The position numbers and the translations under genes were made by a program. Under the pieces are notes generated by a model. The model was not told the origin of the DNA. It searched no databases and was given only the letters and a program-made list of their open reading frames with translations. A DNA stretch of 15,816 bases. Source: Promethearchaeota archaeon (GTDB lineage: Archaea; Asgardarchaeota; Lokiarchaeia; Sigynarchaeales; SOKP01). Location of the stretch: assembly GCA_030620005.1 (NCBI GenBank), contig JAUXAJ010000092.1, positions 1 to 15,816 on the forward strand, in the 5' to 3' direction. Shown piece after piece: positions 1 to 6,157 of this stretch (position 1 is the first letter of the stretch; each line of letters begins with the position of its first letter).

Positions 1-306
1 TGGATAAACAACGACCTTACACTAAAAGAAAGAACGTGGACTTGCTTAGAATGTGGCGCGACACACGATAGAGATGTAAATGCTTCACTTAATCTGAGAA
101 AAGAAGGAATGAAAATCTTAAAAGAAGAAAAACTTATCACGATCATTAGCAATAATGGTAACCCTACCGTTGGGATGACGGGAAGTCACGCCTTTGGAGA
201 TAATGTAAGACCTAAAGAGATTCTCGCGAATATCTTTCGGCAGTTGTCGATGAATGAGGAAACGATCTCCGAGAGGAAGGAATCTCCTTCCTTTAGGAAG
301 GAGTAG
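1..306 (+). CDS. tnpB: TnpB (IS200/IS605-type RNA-guided nuclease), C-terminal fragment
   Basis: The reading frame is open from the first base, so the gene starts upstream of the window; only about 101 C-terminal residues are visible. They contain the second half of the TnpB zinc finger (WTCLECG) followed directly by the RuvC-III block HDRDVNAS, whose second Asp is the catalytic one in this family. After it comes the usual variable tail with GMTG and a Gly/Asn-Val-Arg-Pro segment, ending ESPSFRKE, much like the EAPSFRxG ends common in TnpB. TnpB uses an RNA made from the transposon right end to cut DNA next to the element. The stop codon lies inside or beside the right-end hairpin. An internal ATG at 109 is only a codon of this frame, not the start. 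Whether the full gene is intact cannot be seen. Confidence 0.85.
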   Translation, partial: WINNDLTLKERTWTCLECGATHDRDVNASLNLRKEGMKILKEEKLITIISNNGNPTVGMTGSHAFGDNVRPKEILANIFRQLSMNEETISERKESPSFRKE

Positions 307-310
307 TTCA
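284..310 (+). mobile_element. IS200/IS605-type right-end hairpin (3' end of the omega-RNA scaffold)
   Basis: A perfect 8-bp stem, CTCCTTCC / GGAAGGAG, with a TTTA loop (284-303) overlaps the last codons of tnpB and is followed by TAGTTCA. In this transposon family the subterminal hairpin at the right end is recognised by the transposase and also forms the 3' part of the TnpB guide RNA; the guide is read from the flanking host DNA just after the element. The hairpin is seen directly. The exact element boundary, near 310, is inferred. Confidence 0.65.
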
Positions 311-312
311 AT

Positions 313-336
313 ATGAGATAATACTGCTCATTTTTT
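313..336 (+). terminator. Hairpin plus T-tract after tnpB
   Basis: ATGAG (313-317) and CTCAT (327-331) form a 5-bp stem with a 9-nt loop, followed at once by a run of T. It sits just outside the transposon end, so it could end tnpB or guide-RNA transcription. The short stem makes it weak. Confidence 0.35.
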
Positions 337-400
337 ATCCAAGATGATTTGGTACCTTTAAGTATTTATCTTCAAATTCAAAAAAGAAAATACGAGCGAA

Positions 401-1690
401 TTAGTCTACTATTGAACCGCAAGTAGGGCATGTTAATTTCCCCCTTACCGTGTTCCCACATATTTTGCAGAGTGTAAGAGTTCTTTTCTTCTTTGGAGGT
501 CTTAAAGAAGTAATTGAGAGCGTTGAAGATTCAACTGGCTTAACTGGCTCAGTCGATTGATTAACAATGATTTCTGAATTTGGATCGGGCACGGTTCCGC
601 TTGTTTTAATCTCAATTTCTCTACTAAAAAATCCCGTTTTTATTTTTTTCGTTATCGTGGTGGTAGACTCGAGCTTTTGTTCTTGAACATCAACACTACT
701 TTTTTCTTTTATTTTTACTCTCAGTTTTTCAGGATCAAGCTCCTCAATTTTTTCTGTTAATTCTTCTTCGTAAATTTCTTGGACGTATTCATCGTCTAAT
801 TTTAATAGAGTCTCGCACTGAGGGCATCTAAAGATGTGTTTAAATCCAATATTGTTTGAAATGGCGTATTTGCTAGCGCAACATTGATGAAATTTAGCAC
901 TGCAGTTATAACACTTGTGTATTTCATCTGAATACATGTCGCAAATTGGACAAACATCTTGCTGGCACATGTCGCAAATCTCTTCTTCCCCTGAATCAAG
1001 AGAAATTAAATCTACAGCAAGCTTTTCGTAAAAAATTTTATCTTCGTCAAAAATCTCGCTTCCTTCTTCAACTCCAAGAATGATGTTAAATTCTTGCTTG
1101 CCTTTAACTAACGAGCTAATGATATCTCCAAATTGAGCATCCTGGCAAAAGAAAAGGCCTCCCTGCGTTTCGCTTGTAATAGTTTTTAATTTAATGTTGT
1201 CTTCGTAAAAGTCCTCATCACCAATTCGGATTACATCAATATAAGTATGAAACTTTTTTGCTTTAATTATCAAGTCGTAAGCAGCATTATAATAATCTTC
1301 AGATCTTACGCTTGGAGTATCCGAGATAATTATTACTCTGTAAATTTTGCTGATTTCTCTTGATTTAGCAAAAATATATGCTAAAATCTCAAATAAACCA
1401 TTTTCAAGATAACTATGGGATTTCTCTCTCGAATTCCAACCATCTTCAATAATTTTTATAATTGAATCGGCATCGTTTTTATCGTAAATATTTATAGGAT
1501 TATCTTCTGTTTGGAAAATAACCACGCCATAAGAGCTCAAAGCATTAAAAACTTTTTTTTTTTCTATAAATTCTTTAATTCCTTCTGTTAAAGTGCTTTT
1601 TTTCAAAGAATCCGTGATTAAATCGATATAAAATATTATTTCCTCAGGTTTTACCGGAGATTTCTCTTCTCTCAAATTAACATGCACCAT
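401..1690 (-). CDS. VWA-like / C4HC3 zinc domain / zinc-ribbon protein (copy 1)
   Basis: 429 residues. Residues about 15-205 look like a von Willebrand A fold: first strand IIFYIDLITDS, a middle strand RVIIISDTPS, and a conserved YLENGLFEIL helix. The metal site (DxSxS) is degenerate (D23-L-I-T-D27). Residues 239-292 carry a RING/PHD-like zinc cluster: C239, C242, C247, C250, C260, C263, H268, C270/C271, C289, C292, with the C4HC3 spacing CPIC-x9-C-x2-C-x4-H-x2-C-x17-CPQC. An acidic then Ser/Thr-rich linker follows, and the protein ends in a zinc ribbon (C408, C411, C421, C424). It is paralogous to the gene at 1855-3207 in all parts, including linker placement. VWA plus C-terminal RING-like zinc domains also occur in the TFIIH p44/Ssl1 family, but I would not claim orthology. 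Role unknown; a protein-binding scaffold or E3-like factor is possible. GGGAGG directly abuts the ATG, so the GTG at codon 2 may compete as start. Confidence 0.85.
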   Translation of the reverse strand: MVHVNLREEKSPVKPEEIIFYIDLITDSLKKSTLTEGIKEFIEKKKVFNALSSYGVVIFQTEDNPINIYDKNDADSIIKIIEDGWNSREKSHSYLENGLFEILAYIFAKSREISKIYRVIIISDTPSVRSEDYYNAAYDLIIKAKKFHTYIDVIRIGDEDFYEDNIKLKTITSETQGGLFFCQDAQFGDIISSLVKGKQEFNIILGVEEGSEIFDEDKIFYEKLAVDLISLDSGEEEICDMCQQDVCPICDMYSDEIHKCYNCSAKFHQCCASKYAISNNIGFKHIFRCPQCETLLKLDDEYVQEIYEEELTEKIEELDPEKLRVKIKEKSSVDVQEQKLESTTTITKKIKTGFFSREIEIKTSGTVPDPNSEIIVNQSTEPVKPVESSTLSITSLRPPKKKRTLTLCKICGNTVRGKLTCPTCGSIVD

Positions 1691-1724
1691 CCTCCCTAAG
1701 CTAAAAACCGATTGTTTTGAAAAG

Positions 1725-1785
1725 AATTATAATAATTATAATTGTTAATAAAAAATTTAAATAAATTGCGAAATATATTTATAAA
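1725..1785 (-). promoter_or_regulatory. AT-rich promoter region of copy 1 gene
   Basis: On the minus strand two TATA-like stretches are visible: TTATAATT around 1728-1744, about 40-50 nt before the start codon, and TTTTTATAAATATATT around 1771-1786, about 85 nt before it. The nearer one fits the spacing seen at other genes here. Which is used cannot be decided by eye. Confidence 0.3.
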
Positions 1786-1806
1786 AATAATAGTCTACTT
1801 ATTTAA

Positions 1807-1862
1807 TTTTATTCAATACATTTTATTGTATAAATTTTATTGTATAAATTTTATTCAAAGCC
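1807..1862. repeat. Four tandem 14-nt units (two identical)
   Basis: Units at 1807, 1821, 1835 and 1849 all begin TTTTATT. The middle two are identical (TTTTATTGTATAAA); the outer two diverge after TTTTATTCAA. The last unit contains the stop codon of the copy 2 gene (1855-1857 on the plus strand). The array lies in the 164-bp gap between the two paralogues, so it is both the 3' end of one and the far upstream region of the other. Confidence 0.7.
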
Positions 1863-3207
1863 TTGACCCACATTTCGAACATATTTTTTGTTCAGGGTCC
1901 GTAGCATGCGCACCACAAATTTCGCAGATTGTTAATTTTTGCTTCTTCTTTCTTTGGGCAGAAGGGGTCCAATATTTCTGTTCTTCTTCTTTTACTTTTG
2001 ATTTTAATTTGGAAGACATATTAGAGGTCCTATCGTAAATTATTTTGTCTCCAACTCTTTTAATGGTATATACTTTACCAAAAAAACCACCTACCCTCAC
2101 TTTTGATACTGAATCGTCAGAAGGGGCACTTGGGGCGATTTTTTCCTTCTTGGGACCTTCGTGATATTCATGAGTTTCTTCAATAGGTACTGATGGAGAT
2201 GGTTGAACATCCACTACTTCTATTATCGTTGGTTCCCCCTCCAAATCCTCATCAATTTCAAGATATTCGCTAATAGAGCCTGCTTGAGTCTCATGTTCAG
2301 ATATTCCAACGATTTCTTCTTGATCTATTTGGAGTAAAAGGTCACATTTTGGACATCGGAAAATATGGGGTATCCCAATATTGTTATTGATCGTGTAATT
2401 AGTTACACAGCATTTATGGAAAGCTGCACCACATTCCTCACAAAATTGGGGAATATCAAAAGCATCTACGCATACTGGACAAATCTCTTCGCTGCAGAAA
2501 TGACAAGTTATTCCTTCTTTATTAGCTGGCTTATTTATTAATTCCTTTGCTAATTTATTATAAAACAAGTAATCATCCTTACTTATTTCTATCTCAGCAG
2601 GCCCGTCAATAAAGGTACTTACTAACTGTTTACTTTTAACTAATTTTTTTAGAATACTATCAAACTCTTTTTTATCTTTAACATAGAAAATACCTCCCTT
2701 AGTGTCGCTTGCTAAAATGTTTAATTTCACATCGTCTTTGAAAAAGCGATCGCCTTCACTAGCAACGCGAATAATATCTATAAAAGTCGGAAAAGAACGG
2801 ATTTTAGAAACTAAATTAAACAAAGCATCTTGATATTCTTCAGCAAGATCACTTGGTGTGTCTGATAGAACTATAATTCTATTCTTTTTTGATGTTTTTC
2901 TAACGGTTTCAGCCACGTATGAAAAGATATAGAACAATCCATTCTCAAAGTAAGATTTCTTTCTTGCTCGAAATTTCCAATTTTCTTCAATTGCATTCGT
3001 GATAATCTCTGATTCCTTCTTATCCGTAATAAAAATTGGCTCTCCTTCTTCTCGAAAAATTAAAAGAGAATAATGACCTTTTAGGTTTGTCTTGTTTTTT
3101 TCCTTTATATAAAAAGTAATTCCTTTTATTATATCTTTTTTTTTTAAAAGGTCCCTTGTTAAATCTAAGTAGAAAAAGCAATCCTCATGAGACATGATCT
3201 TGCACAC
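1855..3207 (-). CDS. VWA-like / C4HC3 zinc domain / zinc-ribbon protein (copy 2)
   Basis: 450 residues if the GTG at 3207 is used; an ATG four codons in (3195, MSHEDC) is an equally good start and aligns with copy 1. Residues about 8-200 are VWA-like (FFYLDLTRDLL, IIVLSDTPSD, FENGLFYIF), again with a non-canonical MIDAS (D15-L-T-R-D19). The zinc cluster is C235, C238, C243, C246, C256, C259, H264, C266/C267, C285, C288 with the same CPVC-x9-C-x2-C-x4-H-x2-C-x17-CPKC spacing as copy 1. A long acidic/Pro-rich linker (about 295-420) leads to a terminal ribbon (C428, C431, C443, C446). No signal peptide or membrane segment, so cytosolic. Head-to-tail with copy 1 and 164 bp upstream of it, probably from an old tandem duplication. 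The function is unknown; the shared metal-ligand set says both copies keep their zinc sites. Confidence 0.85.
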   Translation of the reverse strand: MCKIMSHEDCFFYLDLTRDLLKKKDIIKGITFYIKEKNKTNLKGHYSLLIFREEGEPIFITDKKESEIITNAIEENWKFRARKKSYFENGLFYIFSYVAETVRKTSKKNRIIVLSDTPSDLAEEYQDALFNLVSKIRSFPTFIDIIRVASEGDRFFKDDVKLNILASDTKGGIFYVKDKKEFDSILKKLVKSKQLVSTFIDGPAEIEISKDDYLFYNKLAKELINKPANKEGITCHFCSEEICPVCVDAFDIPQFCEECGAAFHKCCVTNYTINNNIGIPHIFRCPKCDLLLQIDQEEIVGISEHETQAGSISEYLEIDEDLEGEPTIIEVVDVQPSPSVPIEETHEYHEGPKKEKIAPSAPSDDSVSKVRVGGFFGKVYTIKRVGDKIIYDRTSNMSSKLKSKVKEEEQKYWTPSAQRKKKQKLTICEICGAHATDPEQKICSKCGSRL

Positions 3208-3221
3208 TCTTTTTAAAATTG

Positions 3222-3319
3222 TCTATTTAATAAGAAAGAAATTCTTAATATAATTTTTCTTATCACATATTCTATTTAATAAGAAGGAAATTCTTAATAT
3301 AATTTTTCTTATCACAACT
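3222..3319. repeat. 49-bp tandem duplication with internal dyads
   Basis: Two copies (3222-3270 and 3271-3319) match over the first 46 bp with one mismatch (AAAGAA versus AAGGAA). Each holds TAAGAA-N5-TTCTTA and a further TTCTTAT half-site. On the minus strand each also carries AATTATATTAAG, a TATA-like sequence 40-105 nt before the copy 2 gene. The second copy contains the TGA stop of the 150-aa gene (3312-3314). It could duplicate a promoter and operator. Confidence 0.75.
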
Positions 3320-3764
3320 TCTTTAAGTTGTTGAAGCGAAGCGCGTCTAGCTCTTCTTCAGTGAAGTCGTACAAATACCCTCCGTCAACGAGGTAGTTCA
3401 TGACTGGCGAATACCCGCTGTTGAATCTTAACGCGACCTCATTCTTAAATGCTTTAGCTCCCATCGAGTCACCAATATCACTTAGTCTTCTCAACAATGG
3501 AAACGAAATGTTCGAGTGCATCAATCTAGTGTCGCAACTGTAATCAATCCACGCTTGCATGTTAGAACAATGTGCAAAAAACTCGGTTTGTGAGTCGACC
3601 AAAGTCTTATTGAAATGGTTCTCAGTTGATAACGTTTCTTTGGCTTCGTCGATGGCGAATTCCTTTTTAGCGAAAAAAATAATAAGAAGACCTAAAAAAT
3701 CCTTACTCCTTTTTCTTTTAACAATCGTTCTATTTCCTCTATAAGGCGTATCCCACGTCTCCAT
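3312..3764 (-). CDS. Hypothetical protein, 150 aa
   Basis: Not recognised with confidence. The N-terminal 25 residues are basic (GNRTIVKRKRSKDFLG). The C-terminal half, from about residue 75, has a compact helical pattern: DTRLMHSNISFPLLRRL, then a GYSPVMNYLVDGGYL segment and EEELDAL. From memory, similar tails occur in archaeal helical-repeat or leucine-rich proteins, where they follow repeat arrays; if so, this is a stand-alone or N-terminally shortened form, but I cannot verify it. No membrane segment is clear. Its base composition is visibly GC-richer than that of its neighbours, which may mean transfer. It has its own TATA-like box 41 nt upstream of the ATG and no Shine-Dalgarno. The stop codon lies inside the 49-bp duplication. 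Confidence 0.65.
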   Translation of the reverse strand: METWDTPYRGNRTIVKRKRSKDFLGLLIIFFAKKEFAIDEAKETLSTENHFNKTLVDSQTEFFAHCSNMQAWIDYSCDTRLMHSNISFPLLRRLSDIGDSMGAKAFKNEVALRFNSGYSPVMNYLVDGGYLYDFTEEELDALRFNNLKKL

Positions 3765-3804
3765 AATTCTTTAAGCGAAAATAGTTTTAATATTGATCTT
3801 GGAA

Positions 3805-3812
3805 TATATAAA
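3805..3812 (-). promoter_or_regulatory. TATA box for the 150-aa gene
   Basis: TTTATATA on the minus strand, preceded by GCAAAAA (BRE-like purine-rich stretch), 41 nt upstream of the ATG. It predicts a short leader of about 15 nt. Confidence 0.5.
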
Positions 3813-3851
3813 TTTTTGCTTACATCTGTAATGCTATCGACAAAAAAATGA

Positions 3852-3863
3852 CGCCGAAAGGCG
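3852..3863. other. Small GNRA-type hairpin, CGCC-GAAA-GGCG
   Basis: A perfect 4-bp GC stem closed by a GAAA tetraloop within very AT-rich intergenic DNA. No T-tract follows on either strand, so it is not an obvious terminator. Meaning unknown. Confidence 0.3.
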
Positions 3864-3911
3864 AATGTTTCCCATTGAAAATTTGAAAAAATGCCACAAA
3901 TCAGAAAAAAA

Positions 3912-3925
3912 TAAATTCGAATTTA
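3912..3925. promoter_or_regulatory. 14-bp perfect palindrome, possible operator
   Basis: TAAATTCGAATTTA is its own reverse complement. It lies between the divergent 150-aa gene and the winged-helix gene at 4055, where a dimeric regulator could bind. In AT-rich DNA a chance palindrome of this length is possible. Confidence 0.3.
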
Positions 3926-3948
3926 ATAATATAATACTAAAAAAAAAA

Positions 3949-3980
3949 GTTTTTATGGGAAATTGTTTTTATAGGTAATT
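3949..3980. repeat. 16-bp direct repeat upstream of the winged-helix gene
   Basis: GTTTTTATGGGAAATT and GTTTTTATAGGTAATT are adjacent, with two mismatches. The pair ends 74 bp before the ATG at 4055 and could be a duplicated regulator-binding or promoter element. Confidence 0.45.
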
Positions 3981-4017
3981 ATCATCATAAAATTCCGATC
4001 ATAAAAAAAAGAATTCT

Positions 4018-4027
4018 AAAATATATC
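4018..4027 (+). promoter_or_regulatory. TATA box for the winged-helix coiled-coil gene
   Basis: AAAATATATC starts 37 nt before the ATG at 4055. This would give a very short leader, which fits the lack of a Shine-Dalgarno site. Confidence 0.4.
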
Positions 4028-4054
4028 AAAAACAAAATGTAAATATAAGAAATA

Positions 4055-5173
4055 ATGAAAGATTTTTTAGAAAAATTACATATTTCAAAGACAGCAATTT
4101 CAATTTATCTTCAATGCTTTGGGAAATCACCTTTAACATATTATGAGATACATTCATCAACTCCTAATCTAAATCAAAATGAATTTGCTAGAGCATTAGA
4201 AGAACTTGTTAATGTGGAATTATTTGTAAGAGTAGAACCTCAAGACCCCGAATCTCTTTTACATTTTTGGGCAATACCTCCATTTAAACCAATTCTTAAC
4301 TATTACAATAATATAAATAACAAAAAGTCTGATATAATTCAACAAATACTTGAATTTATTGAAAAATCACTCAAACAAACTCTTCAGGAAAATACAGAGA
4401 TTGAAATGAACACTTTATATGACCAATTCATGGAAATGAAAGAGGATATTGAAGAAGATAACCTCATTCAAAAACAAGAAGTAGAAGATATTGTTGAATC
4501 AACAAAAGAATTGGATGATATTAAAAAACATCTTTCTACTCTCCAAGATAAAGTTAAAATTACGGTTAGTTCAAAATTTGCCAATTTATTAGGAGTCATT
4601 GAACAGAGTAAGAACAACATCATCGAAAAAGTCCAATCCATAAAAATTAAAAAAGTAGAAGAAGAGTTAACTACATTTGTTGAAGAAGAACTCAAAACGA
4701 AGATCGATCAATTAATCGAAGAGTTTACCTCTAAATTGAACGACATTATTGATGATGTATTTAACGAACATGGAAAACCAATAAATGACATAACTAATGT
4801 AGCTCTTCAAGGCAGAAACGATTATAAATTGTTATTTTTGTCAGGTATGAGCAATTTCGAAGTAAAACTGAAAAATATTCACGATTCAATAAAATTTAAT
4901 AAATCTAACTTTGATAAGGGATTAAAAAATTTAGGAAATGCAATTATGGAGAATATTAAAACAAATATTCAAAATTCGATCGATCAAATTTCAAGTTTGA
5001 ATACACCTATTGAAAATGGAATAAAACAAAGTTTTCAAAAAATTAAGGAAAAGAAGCCCGAATTAAATAACCTCTGGCTAATTAATAGTAAAACAAAATT
5101 AAAAGAAGAAATATTAAGTATTATCGGAAATTCAAAAATAGATTTACAAGTTGTCGTTCCTAAATTAGAGTAA
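4055..5173 (+). CDS. TrmB-like winged-helix, coiled-coil protein, N-terminal part (interrupted by TAA)
   Basis: 372 residues before a TAA. Residues 1-85 resemble a TrmB-type winged helix: a first helix (ISKTAISIYLQCF), SPLTYYEI, a recognition-helix region, a wing, and the closing FWAIPPFKPILNYY. Residues about 90-335 are charged, almost Pro-free and heptad-like, a long coiled coil. Residues 336-372 (ELNNLWLINS... LQVVVPKLE) look like the first helix and strand of the TrmB C-terminal sensor domain. That domain continues in the same reading frame in the next ORF (5174-5860), which begins at the base after the stop codon. The gene is therefore best read as one protein of about 600 residues cut by a single in-frame stop. 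It is a paralogue of the gene at 14499. Probable role: DNA-binding regulator or DNA-tethered structural protein; ligand unknown. Confidence 0.8.
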   Translation: MKDFLEKLHISKTAISIYLQCFGKSPLTYYEIHSSTPNLNQNEFARALEELVNVELFVRVEPQDPESLLHFWAIPPFKPILNYYNNINNKKSDIIQQILEFIEKSLKQTLQENTEIEMNTLYDQFMEMKEDIEEDNLIQKQEVEDIVESTKELDDIKKHLSTLQDKVKITVSSKFANLLGVIEQSKNNIIEKVQSIKIKKVEEELTTFVEEELKTKIDQLIEEFTSKLNDIIDDVFNEHGKPINDITNVALQGRNDYKLLFLSGMSNFEVKLKNIHDSIKFNKSNFDKGLKNLGNAIMENIKTNIQNSIDQISSLNTPIENGIKQSFQKIKEKKPELNNLWLINSKTKLKEEILSIIGNSKIDLQVVVPKLE

Positions 5174-5860
5174 ATGATATCACTTGAACAATTTCAAAGT
5201 ATTAATCCTAACCTAAAAATAAAAATAGCTTCCTCAGATCCTCAGACAAATAGTCTAGTGCGAAGCTTCGAAGCAATGAGTAATGTAGAATTTAAAAGTC
5301 TTCAAGATAATGAAATAATTGCTATAATGGGCGATAACAAGCATATAGTTGTAGGAATCCTCCAAGAAAGTTCAAGTGAGCCATTAAATAATTGTATTGG
5401 GTTCGGAAGTAATTATAAACCTTTGATTAGCATATTTATACCGATATTTAAAAGAATTTGGGCAAGTATTCCTAAAACACCCACTTATCGGCCACATCCT
5501 TCAGTCAGCGCCCCACATGTTACAATTAAACAAACTATTTCATCTATGCCTCAACAACCAAAATCACGCATTGATTTTACATCGTCCATTCAACCAAGAG
5601 AAGGGGACGAAGTAGGGGATGTCTTGAATAAAAAGTTCAATTCATTGCTAAAACAATTAAATACCATTAATGGAAAAGAATTAGGCAGTGAATTAAAAGA
5701 CATTGTGGATTTCATATTAGAGACTAAGGGGTACTCTGTTACGTTACACTCTGTAAGGAGTTATATAAATTCATATAAAGCTTCCATTCACCTTCTAACT
5801 GACGAAGAAAAAAATAATACCTTCGAAGCAATAGAAAGTTGGAAGCAAAGATTATTTTAA
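5174..5860 (+). CDS. Continuation of the TrmB-like protein: C-terminal sensor domain and helical tail
   Basis: 228 residues in the same frame as the preceding ORF and starting immediately after its TAA (TAAATG). Residues 1-100 read as the rest of a TrmB-type C-terminal (PLD-fold-like) domain: LKIKIASSDPQTNSLV, NEIIAIMGDNKHIVVGIL, CIGFGSNYKPLI, and the closing IFKRIWASI. A Pro/Ser/Gln-rich linker (100-135) leads to a helical tail (145-228). No stop occurs over all 228 codons, so the part is either still translated or was separated recently. Possible explanations are a nonsense mutation, a consensus error in the assembly, stop read-through, or a genuine split gene with coupled translation through TAAATG. 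No Shine-Dalgarno precedes the ATG, which argues against efficient independent initiation. Confidence 0.75.
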   Translation: MISLEQFQSINPNLKIKIASSDPQTNSLVRSFEAMSNVEFKSLQDNEIIAIMGDNKHIVVGILQESSSEPLNNCIGFGSNYKPLISIFIPIFKRIWASIPKTPTYRPHPSVSAPHVTIKQTISSMPQQPKSRIDFTSSIQPREGDEVGDVLNKKFNSLLKQLNTINGKELGSELKDIVDFILETKGYSVTLHSVRSYINSYKASIHLLTDEEKNNTFEAIESWKQRLF

Positions 5861-5875
5861 TCTATTCCTTTACGG

Positions 5876-5891
5876 TTTTTTTTTCATTTTT
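5876..5891 (+). terminator. T-tract terminator after the winged-helix gene
   Basis: Nine T, then CA and five T, begin 15 nt after the TAA at 5858-5860. Archaeal RNA polymerase stops at such T-tracts without needing a hairpin. Confidence 0.55.
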
Positions 5892-5894
5892 CTC

Positions 5895-6157
5895 CATATC
5901 GCCAATGTTACCATGGGTTTCCAGAAGGTCCCCCTTCGGTTGTCGACAGCACTGTTCATAACCATGCAGAACTGTTTAAACACCGACCGTAGAGTTCAGG
6001 ACTTGTGGAGCATCCTGAAGTATCCATGCGTTCCACGGCAATATGGCCCCATCAAATACGAGCCGTAGGTTCGCAGATGGTGGCTGAGGCTAATCAACCG
6101 GGCTTGAAGGATGTTACTTTCCAAGCCCACCGATCACTTCTTGTCGGTGGTTAGTTG
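5895..6157 (+). mobile_element. GC-rich hairpin-rich segment: transposon 3'-end relic or structured RNA
   Basis: The segment is about half G+C, whereas its surroundings are strongly AT-rich. It contains several strong hairpins: CC-A-GAAGG/CCTTC-GG (5921-5939), TTCAGGA/TCCTGAA (5995-6019), CGAGCC-GTA-GGTTCG (about 6058-6072), a GGGCTTG/CAAGCCC stem (about 6099-6127) and CCACCGA/TCGGTGG (6127-6150). Plus-strand frame 2 is open from 5861 to 6154 except for one TAG at 5990-5992, and its end (QAHRSLLVGG, stop, with the stop just past a hairpin and followed by TTGA) resembles the layout at the tnpB end at 284-310. I could not match it to SRP RNA, RNase P RNA or a tRNA. A degraded IS200/IS605-like 3' end, whose guide-RNA scaffold would explain the structure, is my first guess. 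A stand-alone ncRNA is the alternative. Confidence 0.4.
6127..6150. terminator. Strong hairpin at the 3' end of pssA (possible transposon right-end hairpin)
   Basis: CCACCGA and TCGGTGG form a 7-bp stem with a 10-nt loop; the loop contains the TGA stop of pssA on the minus strand. On the plus strand it is followed by TTAGTTGATTTTG and then a T-rich run (CCTTTTTATTTT), so it could also end plus-strand transcription. Compare the hairpin and TAGTTCA at 284-310. Confidence 0.45.

Noticed and set aside
5895..6157. SRP RNA, RNase P RNA or group II intron domain V
   Set aside because: The SRP helix 8 signature, the RNase P CR-I/CR-V motifs and a proper domain V stem are all missing; GAGCCGTA resembles the start of domain V, but the rest does not follow.
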